From positions 1 through 64,000 of the forward strand of contig NZ_JAEKGC010000014.1 of the NCBI RefSeq assembly GCF_016405885.1: a DNA stretch of 64,000 nucleotides, read 5' to 3'. The position numbers and the translations under genes are program-made. Shown piece after piece: positions 24,679-34,916 of the stretch. Positions within the stretch are counted from its first letter, which is position 1, and every line of letters begins with the position of its first letter. The stretch is from Arthrobacter sp. MSA 4-2 (GTDB lineage Bacteria > Actinomycetota > Actinomycetes > Actinomycetales > Micrococcaceae). The notes beneath the pieces were generated by a model. It was not told the origin of the DNA and ran no database searches. It saw only the letters and a list, made by a program, of their open reading frames with translations.

Positions 24679-25776
24679 GTGAAAGCCGCTCAATCCAGTC
24701 ACGATCCCCGTGACCTCAAGCGCTGGCGCCAGTACCTTGCCGACGAGCGCGCCGAGGCAGCCACCTACCGGGACCTCGCCCGGCGCCGGAGCGGCGAGGA
24801 ACGCGACATCCTGCTCGCCCTCGCCGATGCCGAGGGCCGCCACGAAGCGCACTGGCTGAGGCTGCTCGGCGACGAGGCGGGACGCCCGGTCCGCCCTTCG
24901 GTGCGCAACCGGCTGCTGGGGCTGCTGGCACGGCGGTTCGGCTCGGTGTTTGTCCTCGCCCTGGCCCAGCGGGCCGAAGGGCGCTCTCCCTATGCAGCCG
25001 ACCCCACCGCGACCAGCGCGATGGCCGCAGACGAGCAGATCCACGAGGAGGTGGTCCGGGCGCTGGCGACCCGCGGCCGGAACCGCCTCTCGGGGAACTT
25101 CCGGGCCGCAGTCTTCGGGGCGAACGACGGCCTCGTCAGCAACCTCGCGCTCATCATGGGCATCGGGGCGACGGGGGTCTCCACGGGGTTGATCCTTGTC
25201 AGCGGCCTTTTCGGCCTGCTGGCCGGCGCCCTCTCGATGGGGGCCGGGGAGTATGTCTCGGTCCGTTCCCAGCGGGAGCTCCTGTCGGCAACCCGTCCCA
25301 CGCAGGTCACCCTGACGGCCTCCAAGGAACTCGACATCGCGGCGAACGAGCTTGTGCTGGTGTACCGGGCGCGGGGAATGACCCCCGAGGCCGCTACGCA
25401 CCGTGCCGAGGAACGCATGGGGCTCGCGGCCTGCGACTGTGATCCGAGCTTCTCCCTGCAGCCTGATACCGACCCCTCTGAGGACGCCCACGAGCAGGTC
25501 GGCACCGGGCTCGGCGCCGCGGCGTCGAGCTTCTGCTTCTTCGCCTCGGGAGCGGTGATTCCGGTCCTCCCCTACCTCGTGGGCCTCACGGGCCTGGCCG
25601 CCGTTGTCACGGCGTGCGTCCTCGTTGGGCTGGCGCTGCTGGCCACCGGCGCCGTGGTGGGGCTGCTGTCGGGTGCCTCCCCGCTGAAGCTCGCGCTGCG
25701 CCAGCTCGCCATCGGACTCGGTGCAGCTGCGGCCACCTACCTGCTGGGAATGCTCTTCGGCACGACAGCCATCTAG
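24679..25776 (+). CDS. Ferritin-like domain fused to VIT1/CCC1 metal transporter (MbfA-like)
   Basis: A 365-residue membrane protein. Residues 1-145 form a ferritin-like/rubrerythrin helical bundle with metal-binding Glu/His (LADERAEAATYRDLA, AEGRHEAHWLRLL, ADEQIHEEVVRAL). The rest is the VIT1/CCC1 domain with AAVFGANDGLVSNLALIMG, GALSMGAGEYVSVRSQREL and three C-terminal helices. MbfA-type proteins export iron or manganese using the ferritin-like part as sensor. The Mn2+ riboswitch upstream suggests that Mn2+ is the physiological substrate. GTG start with AGAGGAG upstream. It was formerly seen as a DUF125 protein. Confidence 0.92.
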   Translation: MKAAQSSHDPRDLKRWRQYLADERAEAATYRDLARRRSGEERDILLALADAEGRHEAHWLRLLGDEAGRPVRPSVRNRLLGLLARRFGSVFVLALAQRAEGRSPYAADPTATSAMAADEQIHEEVVRALATRGRNRLSGNFRAAVFGANDGLVSNLALIMGIGATGVSTGLILVSGLFGLLAGALSMGAGEYVSVRSQRELLSATRPTQVTLTASKELDIAANELVLVYRARGMTPEAATHRAEERMGLAACDCDPSFSLQPDTDPSEDAHEQVGTGLGAAASSFCFFASGAVIPVLPYLVGLTGLAAVVTACVLVGLALLATGAVVGLLSGASPLKLALRQLAIGLGAAAATYLLGMLFGTTAI

Positions 25777-25820
25777 CGCCAAGCTGGAGGATCCTGCCCC
25801 GGGGAGAATCTTCCGCCCGG

Positions 25821-26291
25821 TCAGGGCTGCCCGGTCACGTACTCCTCGAGGCGGACCAGCGTCTTCTCGATGCTCGCCGGGTGCCGGCGCGGGAATCCCG
25901 CGAGCAGCAGGACCAGCTTCCACGGCACCGGGCGGGCGTCCCACTGCTCGGTGACGAGGGTCGACTCCCCGCGCGGTTCGAGGACGTAACGCCACACGTG
26001 GCGGGAGAAGTGGCGCCAGGCAATCCGGCGCCCCTCCTCGAACTCCACAACCCGGTTCAGGATCCGGTAGCGGGGGCCGAGCTTCATGTTCATGCCGAAG
26101 CGGGCGCCCGCCGAAAGCCGGGCCGGGCCGCCGGGCTGTTCGCCGCGGACGGTACCGGAGCCGTCGATCACGCTGTGAAGGGCCGGGGTGGCGAGCACCT
26201 CGAAGATGCGCGCGGCGGGCGCCTTGATCAGGCGGCTGCGGGTGATGAGGTAGCGGGAATGCCCTGGTGTCGTTGTCGGCGTCGTTGTCAT
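25821..26291 (-). CDS. SRPBCC (polyketide-cyclase/START-like) protein
   Basis: A 156-residue single-domain protein with the helix-grip pattern of the SRPBCC superfamily: SRLIKAPAARIFEVLATPALHS at the N-terminus, GSGTVRGEQPGG, a central beta-sheet (FGMNMKLGPRYRILNRVVEF), and the C-terminal helix PASIEKTLVRLEEY. Such proteins bind hydrophobic ligands; no ligand is readable. The ATG at 26291 starts MTTTPTTTPG; a GTG at 26306 is possible. It converges on the VIT1 gene and is divergent from sulP. It is a single-gene unit. Confidence 0.82.
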   Translation of the reverse strand: MTTTPTTTPGHSRYLITRSRLIKAPAARIFEVLATPALHSVIDGSGTVRGEQPGGPARLSAGARFGMNMKLGPRYRILNRVVEFEEGRRIAWRHFSRHVWRYVLEPRGESTLVTEQWDARPVPWKLVLLLAGFPRRHPASIEKTLVRLEEYVTGQP

Positions 26292-26553
26292 AGCCCCATT
26301 GTGCACGAGGCCGGCGCTTCTCCTGCGGTGCTAGAAGTACCAGTCGGCCCGCCTCGCGGTCCGCACCGGGGTTCCGACCGGCGGCATTGCCGCCTCGGTC
26401 CGGCCGAGCATCTCCAGTAGTGTTGATACCTCCGGGGTGCCGCCGACGTCCTTCCGCCGGCCGCGGCCCGTTTTTCGTTTCTGGCCGGCATGCGGCGTCC
26501 AGCACCTCCCGCCTTACCGGACCCCATCGACCGGCCAGCCACAAGAGAGTCCC

Positions 26554-28074
26554 ATGACCGCCATCCCATCGCCCCCGCATGTCCCCACGCCGGAGGAGCT
26601 CCAGTCCGTCCGACGCACCCTCGCCTCGCCGAGGCGCCTGAAGACGGAGGTGCTGGCCGGGCTGGTGGTCGCCCTGGCGCTGATTCCCGAAGCGATCGCC
26701 TTTTCCATCATCGCCGGCGTTGACCCGCGCCTCGGATTGTTCGCCTCCTTCACCATGGCGGTGTCCATCGCCGTTCTGGGTGGGCGCCCGGCGATGATCA
26801 GCGCTGCGACCGGGGCCATCGCGCTGGTCATTGCTCCGCTGGTGGCCTCCCACGGCGTCGACTACTTCATCGCGGCGGTGATCCTCGCCGGAATCTTCCA
26901 AATCGCCCTAGGCCTTGCCGGAGTGGCGCAGCTCATGCGCTTCATTCCCCGCTCCGTCATGGTCGGTTTCGTCAACTCCCTGGCCATCCTGATCTTCCTC
27001 TCCCAGGTTCCCGAACTGCTGGGGGTTCCCTGGCTGGTCTACCCGCTGGCAGGGCTCGCCCTCGCCATTGTCTTCGGGTTGCCGAAACTGAGCACGGCCG
27101 TCCCCGCGCCGCTCGTGGCTATCGTGGTGCTGACGGTGCTGACGGTGTCCGCCGGCGTGGTGGTGCCCACCGTCGGTGACAAGGGCGAACTTCCCGACAG
27201 CCTCCCCTTCCTTGCCTTCCCCGGGGTGCCACTGAACCTTGAGACCCTCCGCATCATCGCCCCCTTCGCCCTCGCCATGGCCCTCGTGGGGCTGCTCGAA
27301 TCGCTTCTGACCGCCAAACTCGTTGACGAGGTCACGGACACCCGCTCGAACAAGACGCGCGAGTCCTGGGCCCAGGGTGCCGCCAATATCATCACTGGGT
27401 TCTTCGGTGGGATGGGCGGCTGCGCGATGATCGGCCAGACAATGATCAATGTGAAGGTCTCGGGCGCGCGGACGCGCATCTCGACCTTCCTGGCCGGGGT
27501 GTTCCTGCTGATCCTCGTGGTTGCCCTCGGGGAGATGGTGGCCTTGATCCCCATGGCGGCCCTGGTCGCCGTCATGATCTTCGTGTCGGTGGCGACCTTT
27601 GACTGGCACAGCATCCGGCCTGCGACGCTGCGCAGGATGCCGAGGAGCGAGACGGCCGTGATGGTTTCGACGGTGGCCGTGGTTGTCGCGACCCACAACC
27701 TTGCCATCGGGGTGGGAGTCGGGGTCCTCGTTGCAATGGTCCTTTTCGCCCGGAGGGTCGCCGGCTTCGTGACAGTGACCCGTTCGGTGCGCGGCACCGG
27801 GGGCGGTGAGGTGGCGACCTACCGAGTTGAGGGTGAGTTGTTCTTTGCCTCCTCCCACGACCTCCACGGGCAGTTCGAGTACGCGTCCGATCCAGCGGCC
27901 GTGGTGATCGACCTCAGCCGGTCACACCTCTGGGACGCCTCAACGATCGCCGCGCTTGACGCCATCACGGCCAGGTACGCCGCCGTGGGCAAGCACGCCG
28001 AGGTGATTGGACTCAATGACGCCAGCGCGTCGATGCGGAGGCGGCTCAGCGGGCAGCTTGGGGCGGGCCACTAG
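26554..28074 (+). CDS. SulP-family anion transporter with STAS domain
   Basis: A 506-residue membrane transporter for sulfate, bicarbonate or related anions. The N-terminus carries the SulP entry helix ([20 protein letters not shown]), repeated later by [19 protein letters not shown] and the [22 protein letters not shown] signature; about 12 helices are followed by a STAS domain from about residue 400 ([37 protein letters not shown]). AAGAGAG precedes the ATG. The 262 bases upstream hold no gene or recognised riboswitch. Length is normal for a bacterial SulP. The physiological anion is unknown. Confidence 0.9.
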   Translation: MTAIPSPPHVPTPEELQSVRRTLASPRRLKTEVLAGLVVALALIPEAIAFSIIAGVDPRLGLFASFTMAVSIAVLGGRPAMISAATGAIALVIAPLVASHGVDYFIAAVILAGIFQIALGLAGVAQLMRFIPRSVMVGFVNSLAILIFLSQVPELLGVPWLVYPLAGLALAIVFGLPKLSTAVPAPLVAIVVLTVLTVSAGVVVPTVGDKGELPDSLPFLAFPGVPLNLETLRIIAPFALAMALVGLLESLLTAKLVDEVTDTRSNKTRESWAQGAANIITGFFGGMGGCAMIGQTMINVKVSGARTRISTFLAGVFLLILVVALGEMVALIPMAALVAVMIFVSVATFDWHSIRPATLRRMPRSETAVMVSTVAVVVATHNLAIGVGVGVLVAMVLFARRVAGFVTVTRSVRGTGGGEVATYRVEGELFFASSHDLHGQFEYASDPAAVVIDLSRSHLWDASTIAALDAITARYAAVGKHAEVIGLNDASASMRRRLSGQLGAGH

Positions 28075-28115
28075 GAGGGAACGGGCCCGCCCGGCCATCA
28101 GGACCGGCGCACGCA

Positions 28116-28149
28116 GAAGCCCCGGACCGCCAGAGCGGTCCGGGGCTTC
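28116..28149. terminator. Bidirectional terminator between sulP and sucD
   Basis: A perfect 15-bp stem (28116-28130 with 28135-28149) with CAGA loop separates two convergent genes. Flanking T runs are short. Confidence 0.88.
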
Positions 28150-28167
28150 ATCGATGCTGGTGCGCGC

Positions 28168-29070
28168 TTAGAGCGTGGCGTAGACCTCGCGCAGCAGGCG
28201 GGCGGTCTCGGACGGGCTCTTGCCCACCTTGACGCCGGCGGCCTCGAGGGCCTCCTTCTTCGCCTGGGCGGTTCCGGCGGAACCCGAGACGATGGCACCG
28301 GCGTGGCCCATGGTCTTGCCCTCCGGAGCGGTGAAGCCTGCGACGTAGCCGACGACCGGCTTGGTCACGTGGGCCTTGATGTACTCGGCCGCACGCTCTT
28401 CTGCGTCGCCGCCGATTTCGCCGATCATGACGATCGCCTTGGTCTCCGGGTCGGCTTCGAACGCCTCGAGGGCGTCGATGTGGGTGGTGCCGACGACGGG
28501 ATCGCCGCCGATGCCGATGGCCGTGGAGAAGCCGAGGTCACGCAGCTCGAACATCATCTGGTAGGTCAGGGTGCCCGACTTCGAGACGAGGCCGACGCCG
28601 CCCTTACCGGTGATGTTCGCGGGGGTGATGCCCACCAGCGACTCCCCCGGAGTGATGATGCCGGGGCAGTTCGGGCCGATGATGCGGGTGACCTGCTTGC
28701 CGTCGGCGTCGACCTTGGACTGGGCGAGGGCCCAGAACTCGGCGGTGTCCTGCACGGGGACGCCTTCGGTGATCACGACGACCAGGCCGAGGCCGGCCTC
28801 GATCGCTTCGACGACGGCGTCCTTGGTGAACGCCGGCGGCACGAACACGATGGAGACGTCAGCGCCGGTCTCGGCGACGGCTTCCTTCACGGTGCCGTAG
28901 ACGGGCAGGGTGACGTCGCCGTGGGTCACGGTGGTGCCGGCCTTGCGGGCGTTGACGCCCCCAACGACCTGCGTGCCGGCAGCGAGCATGAGCGCGGTGT
29001 GCTTGGTGCCTTCGCCGCCGGTGATGCCCTGGACGATCACCTTTGAGTCTTTATTGAGGTAGATAGACAT
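28168..29070 (-). CDS. sucD: Succinyl-CoA synthetase alpha subunit
   Basis: A 300-residue subunit binding CoA and carrying the phospho-histidine. The N-terminal Rossmann loop reads [18 protein letters not shown], the CoA segment [15 protein letters not shown] is present, and the catalytic His lies in [12 protein letters not shown]. With SucC it forms the TCA enzyme that converts succinyl-CoA to succinate with ATP or GTP production. The gene begins 12 bases after the sucC stop. A strong bidirectional terminator lies after its stop codon, so sucC and sucD end here. Confidence 0.96.
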   Translation of the reverse strand: MSIYLNKDSKVIVQGITGGEGTKHTALMLAAGTQVVGGVNARKAGTTVTHGDVTLPVYGTVKEAVAETGADVSIVFVPPAFTKDAVVEAIEAGLGLVVVITEGVPVQDTAEFWALAQSKVDADGKQVTRIIGPNCPGIITPGESLVGITPANITGKGGVGLVSKSGTLTYQMMFELRDLGFSTAIGIGGDPVVGTTHIDALEAFEADPETKAIVMIGEIGGDAEERAAEYIKAHVTKPVVGYVAGFTAPEGKTMGHAGAIVSGSAGTAQAKKEALEAAGVKVGKSPSETARLLREVYATL

Positions 29071-29082
29071 GGTGGGTTGCCT

Positions 29083-30249
29083 TTACTTTCCGTAAGCCAG
29101 CTCGGCGGCCTTATCGGCGCCTTCGTCCATGGTGTCGGACAGGGTGATCAGGGGGTGGTTGGCTCCGCGCAGGATGGCACGGCCCTCCTCCACCTTGTTG
29201 CCGTCGAGACGGACCACCAGGGGCTTGTTGGCTTCGTCGCCGAGGATCTCAAGGGCCTTGACGATGCCGTTGGCGACCTCGTCGCAGGCCGTGATGCCGC
29301 CGAAGACGTTGACGAACACGCTCTTGACCTGCGTGTCGTTGAGGATGACGTCGAGGCCGGCGGCCATGACCTCGGCGGAGGCTCCGCCGCCGATGTCGAG
29401 GAAGTTCGCCGGGCGCACGTTGCCGTGGGATTCGCCCGCGTAGGCGACGACGTCGAGGGTCGACATCACGAGGCCGGCGCCGTTGCCGATGATGCCGACT
29501 TCGCCGTCGAGCTTGACGTAGTTGAGGTCGTTGGCCTTGGCCTTCGCCTCGAGCGGATCGGCCGATTCCTTGTCCTCGAGCGCCGCGTGGTCGGCGTGGC
29601 GGAAATCGGCGTTCTCGTCGATGGTGACCTTGCCGTCGAGGGCGAGGATGTCGCCGCTGCCGGTCTTCACCAGGGGGTTCACCTCGACGAGGGTCGCGTC
29701 TTCCTTGACGAACACGTCCCACAGCTTCAGGAGCGTCGCGGTGACGCCCTCGTGCAGTTCCGGTGCAAACCCTGCCGTCTCGACGATTTCCTGGGCCTTG
29801 GCCTGGTCGATGCCGACGCCCGGGTCAACGGCAACGCGGGCCAGCGCCTCGGGGCGTTCCACGGCGAGCTGTTCGATGTCCATGCCGCCCTCGACGGAGC
29901 ACATGGCGAGGTAGTTGCGGTTGGACCGGTCGAGCAGCACGGAGAAGTAGTACTCCTCGGCGATATCCGCGCCCTGGGCGATCATGACGGTGTGTACCGT
30001 GTGACCCTTGATGTCCATCCCCAAGATGTCCGAGGCATAGCGGTGGGCTTCGTCGGGGGTCTTGGCCACCTTCACGCCGCCGGCCTTACCGCGGCCACCA
30101 ACCTTGACCTGAGCTTTGACGACGACAACTCCGCCGATTTTTTCAGCTGCTGCTTTGGCTTCTTCAGGGGTGTGCGCCACGATGCCGGCGAGCACGGGAA
30201 CTCCGTGTGCCTCAAAGAGATCGCGCGCCTGATATTCAAACAGGTCCAC
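29083..30249 (-). CDS. sucC: Succinyl-CoA synthetase beta subunit, ADP-forming type
   Basis: A 388-residue ATP-grasp subunit. [19 protein letters not shown] opens it, [19 protein letters not shown] binds nucleotide, and the closing [17 protein letters not shown] and [17 protein letters not shown] segments are standard. Start is GTG at 30249 with AAGGACA upstream. It heads the sucCD operon, and the 153-base gap to pcrA must hold its promoter. A near-palindrome AGGGAACTTTAGTCCCT at 30286-30302 lies in it. This resembles the DosR box but carries a one-base insertion. Confidence 0.96.
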   Translation of the reverse strand: MDLFEYQARDLFEAHGVPVLAGIVAHTPEEAKAAAEKIGGVVVVKAQVKVGGRGKAGGVKVAKTPDEAHRYASDILGMDIKGHTVHTVMIAQGADIAEEYYFSVLLDRSNRNYLAMCSVEGGMDIEQLAVERPEALARVAVDPGVGIDQAKAQEIVETAGFAPELHEGVTATLLKLWDVFVKEDATLVEVNPLVKTGSGDILALDGKVTIDENADFRHADHAALEDKESADPLEAKAKANDLNYVKLDGEVGIIGNGAGLVMSTLDVVAYAGESHGNVRPANFLDIGGGASAEVMAAGLDVILNDTQVKSVFVNVFGGITACDEVANGIVKALEILGDEANKPLVVRLDGNKVEEGRAILRGANHPLITLSDTMDEGADKAAELAYGK

Positions 30250-30402
30250 GGGCTAGTGTCCTTCTACGTCGAAGTAGGTTTACACAGGGAACTTTAGTCC
30301 CTTGGCACTGGGGGCCTTTTCCAGACTACCCGTTTCGTGAGGAAGGCCACACTTCTATGAGTTGTAGAAAGAAACCGAATTAAGTTAGGCGAAAACAGCG
30401 AA

Positions 30403-32859
30403 TTATCCGGCCTTTGTGAGCGGCGCATAACGCAGCAGGAGGCGCTTTTCGCCCTCGCCGAAGCGCACCTTCGCCACCGTCTTATCCCCGGCTCCTTCGA
30501 CCGCGACCACGGTCCCGTTGCCGAAGGTCGTGTGGTTCACCTTGTCCCCGGGTGCCACTGAGATGACCTCCTTTTGGGGCTGGACCCGCCCGATGGCCTT
30601 GGCCGGGGACGCCGTCGCCGCTCCGGCGCCGGCGCCGGACGCACCTGATCCCCAGTACGATCCGCTGAAGCGCGGGCCGCTCGTCGGGCTGGCGTTCCAG
30701 GCCGGCAGGGACGCCCCTTCGCGCTTCCACTCGATGAGCTCGTCGGGAACCTCGGAGACGAACTGGCTGGCCGGGTTGTACTGGCTCTGGCCCCACATGC
30801 TGCGGACCTCCGAGCGGGTCAGGTAGAGCCGGCGGCGGGCACGCGTGAGACCGACATAGGCGAGCCGACGCTCCTCCGCGAGTTCCTTCGGGTCGGTTGC
30901 CGACCGCTGGTGCGGGAAGATTCCCTGTTCCATGCCGGTGAGGAAGACCACCGGGAACTCGAGGCCCTTCGCCGTGTGAAGGGTCATCAGTGTGACGACG
31001 CCCTGGCGCCGCGCCTCGGCGACGGCCTGCTCGACCTCCTCGGCGGAGCCCTCCGGCGCGTCGGGGATGGAGTCCGCGTCGGCGACGAGGGAAACCTGTT
31101 CGAGGAAGTCCCCGAGGGTTCCCTCAGGATTGTCGCGCTCGTATTCGCGCACGACGGCGACGAGCTCGGCGAGGTTCTCGACGCGGGACTCGTCCTGGGG
31201 GTCGTTGCTGGTGCGCAGCTGTTCGAGGTACCCGGTCTGCTCAAGGACCGCCTCGAGCGCCGCTGCGGCGCCCGAGCCCGACGCGACCTCGGCGAGGTCG
31301 TCGATGAGCTTGACGAAGCCTGCCACGGCATTCACCGACCGGGTCGCCATTCCCGGCGCCTCGTTGGCCCGCCGCAGCGCCTCCATGAAGCTCATGCGGT
31401 GCCGCTCGCTGAGCGCGGCGACCGCGTACTCTGCACGGTCCCCGATGCCCCGCTTGGGCTCGTTGAGGATCCGGCGCAGGTTGACGACGTCGTCCTGGTT
31501 CACCAGGACCCGAAGGTAGGCCAGCGCGTCCTTGATCTCCTTGCGCTCGTAGAAGCGGGTGCCGCCCACCACCTTGTAGGGCAGGCCGACCCGCAGCAGG
31601 ATTTCCTCGATGGAGCGCGACTGCGCATTCGTGCGGTAGAACACTGCAACGTCTCCGGGGCGCAGGTTCTCCTCGTCCTGGAGCCGGTCGATCTCGTCGG
31701 CGATGAACCGGGCTTCCTCGTGTTCGTTCTCCCCCACGTAGCCCACGATCTTTTCGCCGTTGCCCTCGGCCGTCCACAACCGCTTCTCGGGCCGGTTGGG
31801 ATTGCGGGAGATCACGGCGTTGGCCGCGCTCAGGATGGTCTGCGTCGACCGGTAGTTCTGCTCGAGCAGGATGGTGCGGGCATTCGTGTAGTCGTTCTCG
31901 AATTCCACGATGTTCCGGACGTCGGCGCCGCGGAAGGCGTAGATCGACTGGTCTGAGTCACCCACGACGGTCAGTTCGGCGGGGTCGTCGGTGGTCTCCC
32001 CCGGCACCCCGACAATTTCCCGGACCAGGGCGTACTGGGCGTGGTTGGTGTCCTGGTATTCGTCGACGAGGACATGGCGGAACCGGCGGCGGTAGTAGTC
32101 GGCCACCCCGGGGAAGGCGCGGAACATGTAGACCGTCTGGGCGATCAGGTCATCGAAGTCCATGGCGTTGGCCGAGCGCATGCGCTGGGCGTAGCCCTTA
32201 TAGACCTCGGCGACGGCGGTCTCGAACGGATCGGAGGGATCGGCAGCGTCGGCGTAGGCCTCCTCGTCGATCAGTTCGTTCTTCAGGGCGGAGATCTTGT
32301 GCTGGATGGCCTTGGGCGCGAACCGCTTCGGGTCCAGGTCGAGGCCCTTCGCGGTGAGGGTGATCAGCCTCAGGGTGTCGGCCGAGTCGTAGATGGAGAA
32401 GTTGGAGTTGAGTCCGACGCTCGCGGCCTCCCGGCGCAGGATGCGCACGCAGGAGGAGTGGAAGGTGGAGATCCACATGCGCTGGGCGATGTCCCCGATC
32501 AGTGCCTCGATGCGCTCGCGCATCTCGGCCGCCGCCTTATTGGTGAAGGTGATGGCGAGGATTTCCCCCGGCCGCGCCCGCCCGGTGGCCAGCAGGTGGG
32601 CGATGCGGTGGCTGAGCACGCGGGTCTTGCCCGAGCCGGCGCCGGCGACGATGAGCAGCGGGGAGCCGATGTGGCGGACCGCTTCCTCCTGCTGCGGGTT
32701 CAGCCCCTCGAGGAGTTCGCGGGCGCGCTCCTCGCTGGGGCGTGCGGAGACGGGGCTGTGTGCCAGTGCCGGATCGGACGATGCGGAGAGCTGCCCGCCC
32801 CCGGGCTGTTTCGAACCTGGGTTCTTGGGTGCGGGGTACGGGTCGAAAAGCATATCCAT
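30403..32859 (-). CDS. pcrA: ATP-dependent DNA helicase PcrA/UvrD
   Basis: An 818-residue superfamily-1A 3'-5' helicase used in repair and replication-fork rescue. Motif I is IVAGAGSGKTRVLSHRIA after GLNPQQEEAVRH, motif II is LVDEYQDTNHAQY, motif III GDSDQSIYAFRGAD, and motif VI VGLTRARRRLYL. The final region (APGDKVNHTTFGNGTVVAVEG) is the Tudor-like RNA-polymerase-binding tail of PcrA. The N-terminal 60 residues are Pro/Ser-rich. Start MDMLFDPYPAP at 32859 is preferred, with a weak GGTGGG site; 32853 is possible. It sits between agcS and sucCD on the same strand, separated by a hairpin. Confidence 0.95.
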   Translation of the reverse strand: MDMLFDPYPAPKNPGSKQPGGGQLSASSDPALAHSPVSARPSEERARELLEGLNPQQEEAVRHIGSPLLIVAGAGSGKTRVLSHRIAHLLATGRARPGEILAITFTNKAAAEMRERIEALIGDIAQRMWISTFHSSCVRILRREAASVGLNSNFSIYDSADTLRLITLTAKGLDLDPKRFAPKAIQHKISALKNELIDEEAYADAADPSDPFETAVAEVYKGYAQRMRSANAMDFDDLIAQTVYMFRAFPGVADYYRRRFRHVLVDEYQDTNHAQYALVREIVGVPGETTDDPAELTVVGDSDQSIYAFRGADVRNIVEFENDYTNARTILLEQNYRSTQTILSAANAVISRNPNRPEKRLWTAEGNGEKIVGYVGENEHEEARFIADEIDRLQDEENLRPGDVAVFYRTNAQSRSIEEILLRVGLPYKVVGGTRFYERKEIKDALAYLRVLVNQDDVVNLRRILNEPKRGIGDRAEYAVAALSERHRMSFMEALRRANEAPGMATRSVNAVAGFVKLIDDLAEVASGSGAAAALEAVLEQTGYLEQLRTSNDPQDESRVENLAELVAVVREYERDNPEGTLGDFLEQVSLVADADSIPDAPEGSAEEVEQAVAEARRQGVVTLMTLHTAKGLEFPVVFLTGMEQGIFPHQRSATDPKELAEERRLAYVGLTRARRRLYLTRSEVRSMWGQSQYNPASQFVSEVPDELIEWKREGASLPAWNASPTSGPRFSGSYWGSGASGAGAGAATASPAKAIGRVQPQKEVISVAPGDKVNHTTFGNGTVVAVEGAGDKTVAKVRFGEGEKRLLLRYAPLTKAG

Positions 32860-32932
32860 GGTGCCCACCAGTCTAGGCGGTAGGGCTGACACACACTGCC
32901 CCGGCATGCTTTCGGCGCACAGCAAAGCGCCC

Positions 32933-32972
32933 GCCGGAGGATCTCCGCCGGCAGGCGCTTTGGTCGGGAATG
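32933..32972 (-). terminator. Hairpin after the AgcS gene
   Basis: An 18-pair stem with two mismatches (32933-32950 with 32955-32972) lies 26 bases beyond the symporter stop on the minus strand. Confidence 0.75.
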
Positions 32973-32998
32973 CGTTCCGGCCGCAGGGGCCGGTGGGA

Positions 32999-34564
32999 CT
33001 AGGCGCGGGGGGCGCGCATGTCCTCCGGTTCGATGCCCAGTTCCGCGAGCTTGCCGCTCTTGCGGTCGGCGAGGTAGTCCTTCATCTCGCGCTTGATGAC
33101 CGGAAGCAGCAGGTACACGCCGAGCAGGTTCACGAAGGCGCAGACGAACAGGGCGGCGTCGGCGAAGCTGATGACCTGGCTGAAGGTCAGCACGCAGCCG
33201 GCGACGGTGAAGAACAGGAAGATGACCTTGTAGAGGATCTCCGAGGTCTTGCCGCGGCCGAAGAGGAACTCCCAGGCCTTCAGCCCGTAGTAGGACCAGG
33301 TGATGAGCGTCGAGTAGGCGAAGAGCGCCACGGCGATGGCCAGGACGATCGGGAACCACGGGAGCACTGTGGCGAACGCATCGGAGGTCAGCGTCACGCC
33401 GTCGGGCGGGCCGTCACCGGCCTGGACCTGGTCGATACCGTTCTGGAGGCTCGGCGCGCCGGCGATGATGATGGCGAGCGCCGTCATGGTGCAGATGATC
33501 ACCGTGTCGACGAGCGGTTCGAAGAGGGCGACGAAGCCTTCGCTGACCGGACGGCGGGTCTTCACAGCGGAGTGCGCGATCGCTGCGGAGCCGAGCCCTG
33601 CCTCATTGGAGAAAGCGGCACGCTGGAACCCGACGATCATGACGCCCACAATGCCGCCGGCGATGCCGGAGGGGTTGAAGGCGCCCGCGATGATCGCGCC
33701 GAAGGCGGCGGGGACCTGGCCGATGTTCACGAAGATCACGAGCAGGCAGGACGCCACGTAGATGAATCCCATGGCGGGGACGAGCTTGCTGGTGGTGGCG
33801 CCGATCGACTTGATCCCGCCGAGGATGACGGCGGCGACGAGGACGGCCAGGACGATTCCGAAGATCAGGGCGGAACCGGCGCTGCCGAAGAATCCGTCCT
33901 CACCCCCGGTGACGTTCTGCACCTGGGCGAAGGTCTGATTGGCCTGGAACATGTTACCGCCGGCGATGCCGAAGATGAGGATGGCGACGGCGAAGATCCC
34001 GGTCAGGATCTTCGCGGGAACCCTGCCGAGCTTGCTGAAGGCGATGGGTAGGTATTTGAACGGACCGCCGCTGACCGTGCCGTCCTCGTGGACCTCGCGG
34101 TACTTCACGCCGAGGGTGCACTCGGCGAACTTGCTGGCCATGCCGAGCAGTCCGGCGAGGATCATCCAGAAGGTGGCACCGGGACCACCGAGGGCCATTG
34201 CGGCGCCGACGCCGGCGATATTGCCCAGCCCGACGGTACCCGACAGCGCGGACGTCAGCGCCTGGAAGTGCGGGACCTCTCCGGGATCGTCCTTGACCGA
34301 GTACTTGCCCCGGATCACCTCGGTGGCGACCTTCAGCCCCCGGAACTGGATGAAGCCGAAGTAGATAGTGAAGATGACACCGGCGGCGATGAGCCAGGCC
34401 ACCACGGCGGGGAAGCTCACATCGCCGATGGTGATCGGGAAAAAGACGATTGAGGAGAAGACGGTGGCGATCGGCTCGAAGGCCGCATTGATCGCGTTGT
34501 CGATGGCGGCGAGCCACCCTACGTCCTCCGCCACGGCCTGGGGTAGTGCCTGGGAAATTTTCAT
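32999..34564 (-). CDS. Alanine/glycine:cation symporter (AgcS family)
   Basis: A 521-residue sodium- or proton-coupled amino-acid transporter with about ten helices. The AgcS signature is clear: ALTSALSGTVGLGNIAGVGAAMALGGPG, then FAECTLGVKYRE, and AAFSNEAGLGSAAIAHSAVKT. The start is uncertain: ATG 34564 (MKISQALPQ) is chosen as the first Met with a normal hydrophilic lead, although GGATGG is close; upstream frames to 34669 would add a hydrophobic stretch. No glycine riboswitch was found upstream. It is transcribed toward pcrA. Alanine, glycine or D-alanine are the likely substrates. Confidence 0.85.
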   Translation of the reverse strand: MKISQALPQAVAEDVGWLAAIDNAINAAFEPIATVFSSIVFFPITIGDVSFPAVVAWLIAAGVIFTIYFGFIQFRGLKVATEVIRGKYSVKDDPGEVPHFQALTSALSGTVGLGNIAGVGAAMALGGPGATFWMILAGLLGMASKFAECTLGVKYREVHEDGTVSGGPFKYLPIAFSKLGRVPAKILTGIFAVAILIFGIAGGNMFQANQTFAQVQNVTGGEDGFFGSAGSALIFGIVLAVLVAAVILGGIKSIGATTSKLVPAMGFIYVASCLLVIFVNIGQVPAAFGAIIAGAFNPSGIAGGIVGVMIVGFQRAAFSNEAGLGSAAIAHSAVKTRRPVSEGFVALFEPLVDTVIICTMTALAIIIAGAPSLQNGIDQVQAGDGPPDGVTLTSDAFATVLPWFPIVLAIAVALFAYSTLITWSYYGLKAWEFLFGRGKTSEILYKVIFLFFTVAGCVLTFSQVISFADAALFVCAFVNLLGVYLLLPVIKREMKDYLADRKSGKLAELGIEPEDMRAPRA

Positions 34565-34727
34565 CCATCCAATGAACCCTGAAATGGACGTGACTGCAAT
34601 CACATACTGCGTGTTACGGAGAAATAGGGTACTCAATAGAGGATTTGAAGGACCGAACGGTTTCTGCATCCCCCCGAGTCGACGGCACCGCAGCTCCGGC
34701 GTGCCCTCCGCCGTGGGCCCGGTGCGC

Positions 34728-34756
34728 TTCGACAGCACCGCGGAAACAGGTAAGCT
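34728..34756 (+). promoter_or_regulatory. Candidate promoter of the tRNA-Arg gene
   Basis: TTCGAC (34728-34733) and TAAGCT (34751-34756) are separated by exactly 17 bases and end 40 bases before the tRNA. Confidence 0.55.
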
Positions 34757-34796
34757 AGGAGCGCTCGGGGACGGTGCATCCGCTCCACCCCGGCAG

Positions 34797-34870
34797 GCCT
34801 CTGTAGCTCAGTAGGATAGAGCGTCCCTCTCCTAAAGGGAAGGTCGTCGGTTCGATTCCGGCCAGGGGCA
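34797..34870 (+). tRNA. tRNA-Arg (anticodon CCT)
   Basis: All four arms fold: acceptor GCCTCTG with CAGGGGC (one G-U), D arm GCTC/GAGC, anticodon stem TCCCT/AGGGA around CTCCTAA giving CCT, and T arm GTCGG-TTCGATT-CCGGC. The discriminator is A, and the CCA end is not encoded. It reads the AGG codon. Confidence 0.96.
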
Positions 34871-34916
34871 CTTCGATGAAAGAAGGGGCAGCCCTGCCCC
34901 AACCCCCGAGGCGGCC

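Noticed and set aside
24676-26901. A 741-codon frame antisense to the VIT1 gene
   Set aside because: It crosses several real genes and contains no recognisable domain.
34565-34796. Glycine riboswitch upstream of the AgcS symporter
   Set aside because: No GGGAGAG or aptamer core was found on the minus strand.
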